Source of the DNA: Chromatiales bacterium
GTDB lineage: Bacteria > Pseudomonadota > Gammaproteobacteria > UBA6429 > Thiohalophilaceae
NCBI GenBank assembly: GCA_024641465.1
Contig: JAHEDB010000012.1
Coordinates: forward strand, 1,296-15,113
Direction: 5' to 3'
Length of the DNA stretch: 13,818 nucleotides
The notes beneath the pieces are model-generated. The model was given only the letters and a program-made list of their open reading frames with translations. It did not search any database and was not told the origin of the DNA. Position 1 is the stretch's first letter; each line of letters begins with the position of its first letter. Below, piece after piece: positions 1 to 6,138 of the stretch. The position numbers were made by a program, and so were the translations under genes.

Positions 1-121
1 ACGGCGGCAAGGAAGAAGGGGTGCGTGGTGCGAGTGCCAGCAAGATCAAGAGCGCCATCTCAGGTGAAAAGGATATGAATTCCCTGTCCAGCCTGAGTAG
101 TCAGGTCATCCAGGCGATATC
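1..121 (+). repeat. Copy 1 of a perfect 121-bp coding repeat
   Basis: Positions 1-121 are identical to 466-586 (offset 465 bp, 155 codons). The match continues with scattered third-position changes after 121. It encodes the end of a type-B cytochrome domain. Perfect identity, including synonymous sites, indicates recent duplication or gene conversion. The repeat starts at the window edge, so it may extend further upstream. Confidence 0.95.
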
Positions 122-2222
122 CGATTACTTGAATGGAAAGGGCGGGACGGTCGACTTGCCTGCGCCTCCCTCAGGTGGCGGTAGTGGTGATGGCCTGGCC
201 CTGTACAGTAGCTATTGCGCCGGTTGTCATGGTGCAGCTCCAGGCTCTAAGGCTGGGCGTACGGCAGCACAAATCCAGTCGGCTATCAACAGTGTTGGTA
301 ACATGAGTGGGTTGAGCAGCCTGACGGCGGCCCAGGTGCAGGCCATTGCTGATGCCATCGGCACCGGTGGTGGTACGGGAGGTGGTGGTACCGGCGGTAC
401 CGTTACCGTCACCAAGCAATCTCTGTATGTCACCTATTGCTCGTCCTGTCATGGTGCGACCGGCAACGGCGGCAAGGAAGAAGGGGTGCGTGGTGCGAGT
501 GCCAGCAAGATCAAGAGCGCCATCTCAGGTGAAAAGGATATGAATTCCCTGTCCAGCCTGAGTAGTCAGGTCATCCAGGCGATATCTGATTACCTGAATG
601 GTAAGGGCGGTACGGTTGATTTGCCGGCCCCTCCCTCAGGTGGCGGTAGCGGTGACGGCCTGGCCCTGTATGGTACCTATTGCGCCGGTTGTCACGGTGC
701 TGCACCGGGTGCCAAGGCCGGTCGCACAGCTGCACAAATCCAGGCGGCGATCAACAGTGTCGGTAACATGAGTGGGTTGAGCAGCCTGACGGCGGCACAA
801 GTGCAGGCCATTGCCGATGCCATCGGTAGTGGTGGTACGGGTGGCGGAACAGGTGGCGGTACCGGCGGTGGATCAACACCTCCTGATGGACTGGCCCTGT
901 ACGCCAGCAACTGCTCAGGTTGTCACGCTGCTGCTCCGGGTAGTAAGGCAGGTAGTACGGCGGCACAGATCCAGTCAGCCATCAACAATGTCAGTAATAT
1001 GAGTGGATTGAGCAATCTGACAGCGGCTGAAGTACAGGCCATTGCCGACGCCATCGCAACAGGCGGTGGCGGTACCGGCGGTGGTACGGGTGGCGGTACG
1101 ATCAGTGTCACCAAGCAATCTCTGTATGTCACCTACTGTTCAGCCTGTCACGGTGCGGATGGCAAGGGTGGCAAGGAAGAGGGTGTAACCGGCTCCAGTG
1201 CCAGCAGCATCCACAGTGCTATCTCTAGCGTAAAGGATATGAATTATCTGTCGAGCCTGAGTTCTCAAATTGTTCAGGCCATATCTGACTTCCTGAATGG
1301 CAAGGGCGGTAGTATTGACATACCGGCGCCCACTTCAGGTGGTGGCAGTAATGGTCTGGCCCTGTATGGTACCTATTGCGCCGGTTGTCATGGTGCCGCA
1401 CCGGGTGCCAAGGCCGGCCGCACAGCTGCACAAATCCAGGCGGCGATCAACACCGTCAGCAACATGAGTGGTTTGACCGGATTGACTGCGGCTGAAGTGC
1501 AGGCCATTGCCGATGCCATCGCGACAGGTGGTACTGGCGGAGGCACAGGTGGTGGTACCGGCGGTGGAACAACACCTCCGGATGGACTGGCCCTGTACGC
1601 CAGCAGCTGTTCAGGTTGTCACGGTGCTGCACCGGGTTCGAAGGCCGGTCGCACGGCGATACAGATCCAGTCAGCCATCAACAATGTCGGCGACATGAGT
1701 GGTCTGACCGGATTGACCGCAGCGGAAGTGCAGGCGATTGCTACCGCAATCGGCGGCACCAATGCACCACTGCCGCCAACAACACCGGAAGGCCTCTACG
1801 CCACATATTGTTTATCCTGCCACGGTGCAGGAGGACAGGGTGGGGCTGTAGAAGGTGTTCGCGGGGCATCGGCTAATGAGATTAGTAAAGCCATCAGTAG
1901 TGAAAAAGATATGAACTTCCTTAGTGGCTTGCTAAGCACCAGCCAGATCAACTCCATTGCCCAATACCTGAATGGTGGCAGCACCAGTGAGCCGTCTGGT
2001 AGCAGTGAAACTGGTAGTAACACCAGTGAGTCTGGTAGTAGTTCCACCTCTCAGGAAGGCTCTTCAAGCCGCGGCAATAGCCCAAGAGAATGGCTACGCC
2101 GAATCTTTGGCCGCGATATGAATGGGGCCTCGGGTGGTGGTGGTGCCTTTGGGATAACCGAGTTGTTTATGTTGTTCATGGTCCTGCTGGGGAGGAGTAC
2201 TCTCCTTCGCAAGATAAAGTAG
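1..2222 (+). CDS. Multidomain cytochrome c with GlyGly-CTERM tail (5' partial)
   Basis: The frame is open from the window edge (codons from position 3), so the gene starts upstream; the GTG at 21 lies inside a repeat unit and is not the start. The visible protein has eight CxxCH heme-c motifs in two alternating domain types. Type A (about 55 residues) has CAGCH or CSGCH followed by HGAAPG and ends in ADAI. Type B (about 65 residues) has CSSCH, CSACH or CLSCH and ends in YLNG or FLNG. The order is partial B, A, B, A, A, B, A, A, B. Gly/Thr-rich linkers join the domains. After the last domain comes a Ser/Thr/Glu-rich stretch, then GASGGGG, a hydrophobic segment and a basic end (LLRKIK). This matches the GlyGly-CTERM pattern that rhombosortase cleaves. 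Likely role: exported, surface-processed electron carrier. A terminator follows. Cytochrome assignment is secure; the electron partner is unknown. Confidence 0.9.
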   Translation, partial: GGKEEGVRGASASKIKSAISGEKDMNSLSSLSSQVIQAISDYLNGKGGTVDLPAPPSGGGSGDGLALYSSYCAGCHGAAPGSKAGRTAAQIQSAINSVGNMSGLSSLTAAQVQAIADAIGTGGGTGGGGTGGTVTVTKQSLYVTYCSSCHGATGNGGKEEGVRGASASKIKSAISGEKDMNSLSSLSSQVIQAISDYLNGKGGTVDLPAPPSGGGSGDGLALYGTYCAGCHGAAPGAKAGRTAAQIQAAINSVGNMSGLSSLTAAQVQAIADAIGSGGTGGGTGGGTGGGSTPPDGLALYASNCSGCHAAAPGSKAGSTAAQIQSAINNVSNMSGLSNLTAAEVQAIADAIATGGGGTGGGTGGGTISVTKQSLYVTYCSACHGADGKGGKEEGVTGSSASSIHSAISSVKDMNYLSSLSSQIVQAISDFLNGKGGSIDIPAPTSGGGSNGLALYGTYCAGCHGAAPGAKAGRTAAQIQAAINTVSNMSGLTGLTAAEVQAIADAIATGGTGGGTGGGTGGGTTPPDGLALYASSCSGCHGAAPGSKAGRTAIQIQSAINNVGDMSGLTGLTAAEVQAIATAIGGTNAPLPPTTPEGLYATYCLSCHGAGGQGGAVEGVRGASANEISKAISSEKDMNFLSGLLSTSQINSIAQYLNGGSTSEPSGSSETGSNTSESGSSSTSQEGSSSRGNSPREWLRRIFGRDMNGASGGGGAFGITELFMLFMVLLGRSTLLRKIK
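466..586 (+). repeat. Copy 2 of the perfect 121-bp coding repeat
   Basis: Identical to positions 1-121. The first mismatch is at 587 (T versus C at 122). It encodes the second part of the complete type-B domain whose CSSCH motif lies just upstream. Confidence 0.95.
660..756 (+). repeat. Type-A cytochrome-domain repeat, copy 1
   Basis: This stretch aligns with 1356-1452 (offset 696 bp, 232 codons) with only three differences that I count, all apparently synonymous. It covers the start of a type-A domain, from LALYGTY through CAGCH to the QAAIN segment. The 696-bp offset differs from the 465-bp offset of the type-B repeat, so the array was built by more than one duplication step. Confidence 0.85.
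1356..1452 (+). repeat. Type-A cytochrome-domain repeat, copy 2
   Basis: Near-identical partner of 660-756, with differences at wobble positions. See that entry for the alignment. Confidence 0.85.
2121..2219 (+). other. GlyGly-CTERM-like C-terminal sorting signal
   Basis: This is the last 33 codons of the polyheme cytochrome: a GASGGGG motif (2124-2144), about 15 hydrophobic residues containing ELFMLFMVLLG, and a cluster of Arg/Lys at the end. The tripartite layout fits the GlyGly-CTERM family, which is known to be processed by rhombosortase, an intramembrane rhomboid-type protease, in Gram-negative bacteria with type II secretion. A Ser/Thr-rich spacer precedes it (about 1975-2110), as is common for such tails. 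No rhombosortase gene is in the window. Confidence 0.75.
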
Positions 2223-2257
2223 TGCTTAGAAACAGGTAACAGGAACATCCTGTTCAG

Positions 2258-2281
2258 AGGGGGGCGAAAGCCCCCCTTTTT
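2258..2281 (+). terminator. Intrinsic terminator after the polyheme cytochrome
   Basis: An 8-bp G/C-rich stem (AGGGGGGC 2258-2265, GCCCCCCT 2270-2277) is closed by a GAAA tetraloop and followed by a run of T. It begins 36 bp after the cytochrome stop codon. A smaller inverted repeat (AACAGG 2238-2243 with CCTGTT 2249-2254) lies just before it. It should end the cytochrome transcript before atpC. Confidence 0.93.
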
Positions 2282-2312
2282 ATTAAGTCAGATTTTTGGT
2301 ATGGTCCGTCTT

Positions 2313-2708
2313 ATGGCTTTACGAATGAATGTTGATGTGGTCTCTGCCGAGCGGCTGATCTTTACTGGTCAGGTTGAGCAATTATATGTGCGGGGAGAAG
2401 TAGGAGAGTTAGGGATCTTTCCCCGACATACGCCGTTAATGACGTGTTTACGCCCCGGCTTGTGTCGACTCATGCTGCCAAACAATGCCATCGAATCTTT
2501 TTTTGTCTCCTCCGGTTATCTTGAAGTTCAACCCCATATCGTCACGGTCCTGGCGGACACGGTGATCCGTTCGGAAGAGCTCGATGCGGCCGCTGCCCAC
2601 GCTGCAAAACAAATAGAACAATATGAAGGTAAGAAACTACAGTTTGACAAGGAGTTGGCGTTGAATATTGCCCTGATCAGGGCGCTTGAAGAGATCAGGA
2701 AGTCCTGA
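2313..2708 (+). CDS. atpC: F-type ATP synthase epsilon subunit, isolated copy
   Basis: The protein has the canonical epsilon pattern: DVVSAE at the N-terminus, GELGIFP and HTPL in the first third, SSGYLEVQP and VTVLADT in the middle, and a helical Ala/Glu/Lys-rich C-terminus. Length (131 residues from this start) is near normal, somewhat shorter than enterobacterial AtpC. In the F1 central stalk epsilon couples rotation and inhibits ATP hydrolysis. I chose the ATG at 2313 because the family usually begins a few residues before the first beta strand; in-frame ATGs at 2301 and 2325 are possible and none has a clear Shine-Dalgarno sequence. The gene sits 32 bp after a strong terminator, with little room for a promoter, and no other ATP synthase subunit gene is visible. 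It is probably a second copy or a relic of a larger operon. Confidence 0.9.
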   Translation: MALRMNVDVVSAERLIFTGQVEQLYVRGEVGELGIFPRHTPLMTCLRPGLCRLMLPNNAIESFFVSSGYLEVQPHIVTVLADTVIRSEELDAAAAHAAKQIEQYEGKKLQFDKELALNIALIRALEEIRKS

Positions 2709-2801
2709 GCAGGTTTCGCGAACCACGTCCCATTATTTTCCAGCTTGGCGTATTATTGGGTGCCCTATACTAGGAGCCCTTGGCTGGATAAAACTACTAA
2801 A

Positions 2802-3626
2802 ATGAGTCACTTTCTCTTTTTCATTCTTATCATATCAATCCTCGTCACCGGTTGGCTGACGCGCCATGAGACCTATTTATCCCCTGAAAATGGTCTGGGT
2901 TATTATTTAGGTATTATCGGTGGCAGTATGATGCTGATGCTGGCGCTATATTCCTTACGCAAAAATCTCCGTTTTATGCGTAACTGGGGTCCGATCAGTT
3001 ACTGGTTTTCAACGCATATGCTAATGGGGGTGCTGGGGCCGGTATTAATCCTGTTTCACTGCAACTTTTCCCTCGGATCGACCAACAGCAATTTGGCTTT
3101 AGTTGCCATGTTGATAGTCTCTGGCAGTGGGTTAATCGGCCGTTATTTTTATACAAAAATCCATTATGGTTTGTATGGTCGACATGCCTCATTAAATGAG
3201 TTGAAAGAAATGGTAAAGCTGAATAAGGGACGCATCGGTAAAAACCTGAAACTACGCAGTAGGACAATCGAACGAATATCCCGGTTTGAAAAGTTAAGCC
3301 TGAAGGATACCGGAATAATACTAAGTATACTACGGTTACCATTTGTGACGGTGTTATCACATTTTCTCTATATGAGTGTGGCCAGGGAACTAATTCACCT
3401 ATTAAAACGTTATAGGGCTAAGAATGTAATTGATAAAGACACATACAGGAAATCAGGAAAGATGGCCAAGCGGCAACTAAGGACATATATCTCGAGTGTG
3501 AGTCAACTATCCGGTTTTACTGCGTATGTAAAATTATTTTCTATCTGGCATCATTTGCATATGCCTTTATTTGTTGTTCTCATACTGACTGGGGTAGTCC
3601 ACGTTTTTGTGGTTCACATTTACTAA
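2802..3626 (+). CDS. Cytochrome-b-like integral membrane protein
   Basis: From the ATG at 2802 this is 274 residues with about six hydrophobic segments (roughly 2-20, 34-51, 65-86, 98-113, 170-191, 253-272) and a long basic cytoplasmic-type loop (about 115-168). Histidines lie in or near the membrane segments: His72 and His86 around the third, and His250, 251, 253, 267 and 272 around the last. Their spacing allows bis-His heme b ligation, as in cytochrome b561 or ferric-reductase-like proteins. A TTG at 2745 would add 19 residues; I prefer 2802 because the first membrane segment starts there, but neither has a good ribosome-binding site. It heads a tight cluster with two polyheme cytochromes, so it probably moves electrons between the inner membrane (quinone or a cytoplasmic donor) and periplasmic hemes. 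The exact subfamily is not certain. Confidence 0.75.
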   Translation: MSHFLFFILIISILVTGWLTRHETYLSPENGLGYYLGIIGGSMMLMLALYSLRKNLRFMRNWGPISYWFSTHMLMGVLGPVLILFHCNFSLGSTNSNLALVAMLIVSGSGLIGRYFYTKIHYGLYGRHASLNELKEMVKLNKGRIGKNLKLRSRTIERISRFEKLSLKDTGIILSILRLPFVTVLSHFLYMSVARELIHLLKRYRAKNVIDKDTYRKSGKMAKRQLRTYISSVSQLSGFTAYVKLFSIWHHLHMPLFVVLILTGVVHVFVVHIY

Positions 3627-5214
3627 GCTACATCGGTGTGATGTCCGGTATCTGGTCAGGATAGGTCTGGTATCCCTGTCGGCGTTATTTTGTCAATTTC
3701 TTCAGGCTGATACTATTGAATCTCTGATTATGCCTGGCCCTGTAATTGAGGGGCATAAGAAATATGAACAGACATGCAATAAATGCCATTCAGTCTTCAG
3801 TAAAAGTGAAAAAGACAAACTATGCGCAGACTGTCATAAAAATATTGCCAGAGATGTTGCCGGTAAACGTGGCTATCACGGCAGATTAAAGAAGCAAGCT
3901 AAATGTGTTCATTGTCACACGGAGCATAAGGGTAGGGATGCCGATATTGTGAAGTTGAACCAGGCGATATTCGATCACAGGCAAACTGATTTTGTTCTAA
4001 AAGGTGCGCATGCCGGCGCGGCATGCGACAAGTGTCATGAGAAAAAGAAAAAATACCATGACGTAACATCAAAGTGTCAAATATGCCATAAAAAAATCAA
4101 CCCCCATGTAATTGCAAAGTTAAAACAGCGTGACAGGCCATTGGATTGTGTGGCATGTCATAATGCAATTAGATGGGAGGAAATCCAGTTTGATCATGAT
4201 AAAACTCATTTCAGGCTCAATGGTAAACATGAGCCCGTCAAATGCATTAACTGTCATCCGAAAGATCAATATCAAAATACGCCGGTAGATTGCTATGCAT
4301 GTCATAGATATGATGATGTTCATAAGAGAGATAAAGGCAGGGCGTGTCAAAAATGCCATAACGCCCATGGTTGGAAAAATCTCCGTTTTAATCATGACAA
4401 GGAGACCAAATTTCCGATTAAGGGCAGGCACAAGAAATTGCAATGTGTTGGCTGTCATAAAGAAGATCCATACAAGGTAAAAATCAAAAAAGAGTGTATT
4501 TCCTGTCACAAGGTAGATGACCGTCATAATGGACGGTTCGCGGAAAAATGCAACAAATGCCATAAGGAAGACGGTTGGGACGAAATCCTGTTTGACCATG
4601 GGAAAGATACAAAATTCAAGTTGTATGGCAGACACAAAAAAGTCGTTTGTGAAGATTGTCATTCAAGAAATGCTTATGATCACAAAACAAGCATGGATTG
4701 CTATTCCTGTCATAAAAAGGACGATGTGCATAAGAAGCAGCAAGGGGAAAATTGTAATAAATGTCACAATGAATCAGGTTGGCAAAAAAAGGTGATTTTT
4801 GATCATGATATCACCCGGTTTCCGCTGCTGGGTTTACATTCGGCTTTAGCCTGTGAGGAGTGTCATCTTAATAACAAATATAAGGATGCAGACAAAGAAT
4901 GCGCCAGCTGTCACAAAAAAGACGATGTGCATAAAGGCCGATTGGGTCTACAGTGTAGAGCCTGTCATAACTCCAACGATTGGCGAGTGTGGAGATTTGA
5001 TCACGATAAACAGACTGAATTCAAGCTGGATGGAAAACACAAGAAGTTACATTGTTATGATTGTCATAAAAAGGCCGTAGTAAATATGAAGAATCAGCTT
5101 TCCGAATGCAATGATTGCCATTCCGCGGATGACGTTCATAATGGCCAATTCGGTAGAAACTGTTCTCGCTGTCATTCGACAAAAACATTTAAAAATGCCA
5201 GGATAAAGCAATGA
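3607..5214 (+). CDS. 21-heme periplasmic cytochrome c (c3/c7-like repeats)
   Basis: The 535-residue protein contains 21 CxxCH motifs. Six copies of a module can be seen. Each begins FDH or FNH, continues F-x-L/I-x-G-x-H, reaches CxxCH 5-6 residues later, and most then run through a second CxxCH, a DDVHK-like motif and a third CxxCH. The fixed extra histidines are good candidates for distal ligands giving bis-His low-spin hemes. A Sec-type signal peptide is visible (hydrophobic 16-33, likely cleavage after LQA at 34). The only start that keeps it is TTG at 3607, inside the end of the upstream gene (20-bp overlap), suggesting translational coupling; the next in-frame ATG (codon 42) would lose it. 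ALFC near residue 29 is a poor lipobox. The protein is Lys-rich. It is probably a periplasmic heme wire or electron reservoir fed by the membrane cytochrome. Confidence 0.92.
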   Translation: MWFTFTKLHRCDVRYLVRIGLVSLSALFCQFLQADTIESLIMPGPVIEGHKKYEQTCNKCHSVFSKSEKDKLCADCHKNIARDVAGKRGYHGRLKKQAKCVHCHTEHKGRDADIVKLNQAIFDHRQTDFVLKGAHAGAACDKCHEKKKKYHDVTSKCQICHKKINPHVIAKLKQRDRPLDCVACHNAIRWEEIQFDHDKTHFRLNGKHEPVKCINCHPKDQYQNTPVDCYACHRYDDVHKRDKGRACQKCHNAHGWKNLRFNHDKETKFPIKGRHKKLQCVGCHKEDPYKVKIKKECISCHKVDDRHNGRFAEKCNKCHKEDGWDEILFDHGKDTKFKLYGRHKKVVCEDCHSRNAYDHKTSMDCYSCHKKDDVHKKQQGENCNKCHNESGWQKKVIFDHDITRFPLLGLHSALACEECHLNNKYKDADKECASCHKKDDVHKGRLGLQCRACHNSNDWRVWRFDHDKQTEFKLDGKHKKLHCYDCHKKAVVNMKNQLSECNDCHSADDVHNGQFGRNCSRCHSTKTFKNARIKQ

Positions 5215-5224
5215 GGGTTCAGGT

Positions 5225-6106
5225 ATGAAGAATCATTTTGTCGTTTTTTTCAGAAAATATTTCTGGCTGATAATTGTTGTGGTGTCAGGGATGTCAATTG
5301 AAGCTCTGCAAGCAGCTCCGGCTGTTACATCTGATTTCAATCACGACACCACCGGATTCTCGCTTACCGGTCCACACAGAGTTCTCGAGTGTAATGAATG
5401 TCATATTCGAGGTATTTTCAAAGGCCTTCCACGGCGCTGTGTATCGTGTCATGATCGAGGTAGCATGATCGGTTCTTCGCAAAAACCACTCAACCATATC
5501 GTTACTACCGGAGATTGTGAAACCTGCCATTCAGGTCGGACCTGGATGGTAAGCCGATTTGATCACAGCGGGGTATCGGGTATTTGCCTGAATTGCCACA
5601 ATAATGTACAACAAATCGGAAAGCCGCCCAGACATGTTGCCAGCTCTAATAACTGTGATAATTGCCATCTCACCGTCGCATGGATACCCGCCAGGTTTGA
5701 TCATCGAAATCTGAGTGGCACCTGTTATTCCTGTCATAATGGGGTCACTGCAACAGGTAAAAATCCGAACCATATTACAAGTAGCAATAACTGTGATGAC
5801 TGCCATAGTACGGTAGCCTGGGCACCGGCAAGGGTTGACCATACCGGCATAACTAACAACTGTTATTCCTGCCATAATGGGATAAAGGCCAGAGGGAAGA
5901 ATCAAACCCATCTGGCCACCAATAATATATGTGAAAACTGTCATCGTACTACCGCATGGTTACCGGCGAACTTTAAACATACGGGTATAACAACTAACTG
6001 CTACTCCTGCCATAACAATGCGCCTATCCCAGGTAAGCCAAAAGATCATCCAAATACCGACAATGTATGTGAAGCTTGCCATAAAACAAGTACGTGGTCA
6101 CTTTAA
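5225..6106 (+). CDS. 11-heme secreted cytochrome c
   Basis: The 293-residue protein has a signal peptide (hydrophobic about 13-22, probable cleavage after ALQA at 30) and 11 CxxCH motifs. After a first FNH...GPH unit it consists of repeats of about 45 residues: NNC-x2-CH, then T-x-AW-x-PA, F-DH-TGI, a CYSCH motif, N-G, GK and a lone H. Pairs of CxxCH alternate with fixed histidines, so all hemes may be bis-His coordinated. Similar repeats occur in polyheme cytochromes of metal-reducing bacteria (family knowledge, not a search). The ATG at 5225 has a good ribosome-binding site (GAGGG 5213-5217) overlapping the previous stop codon, so the gene is co-translated with the 21-heme gene. It is likely to pass electrons between that protein and the outer-membrane barrel encoded next, or to act at the surface. 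Confidence 0.92.
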   Translation: MKNHFVVFFRKYFWLIIVVVSGMSIEALQAAPAVTSDFNHDTTGFSLTGPHRVLECNECHIRGIFKGLPRRCVSCHDRGSMIGSSQKPLNHIVTTGDCETCHSGRTWMVSRFDHSGVSGICLNCHNNVQQIGKPPRHVASSNNCDNCHLTVAWIPARFDHRNLSGTCYSCHNGVTATGKNPNHITSSNNCDDCHSTVAWAPARVDHTGITNNCYSCHNGIKARGKNQTHLATNNICENCHRTTAWLPANFKHTGITTNCYSCHNNAPIPGKPKDHPNTDNVCEACHKTSTWSL

Positions 6107-6138
6107 TAATTTGTCGATTCTTTTACTGAATATTTTAT

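Noticed and set aside
171..1132. Pro-rich open frames on the - strand opposite the first cytochrome
   Set aside because: They are antisense shadows of the Gly-rich linkers (GGT/GGC reads as ACC/GCC or CCX) and have no independent coding signs.
1..1760. CRISPR-like or minisatellite array
   Set aside because: The repeats are in-frame protein-domain repeats with codon-level drift; there are no short uniform repeats with unique spacers.
21..2222. GTG at 21 as the start of the first cytochrome
   Set aside because: It lies inside a repeat unit whose other copy (466-586) is internal to the protein, and the frame is open to the window edge.
3682..3696. Lipoprotein signal (ALFC) in the 21-heme cytochrome
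   Set aside because: Phe precedes the Cys where Gly/Ala/Ser is required, and a better signal-peptidase I site (LQA) follows.
4120..4662. 180-codon - strand open frame opposite the 21-heme gene
   Set aside because: It mirrors the repeats of the CxxCH protein and has no recognisable domain or ribosome-binding site.
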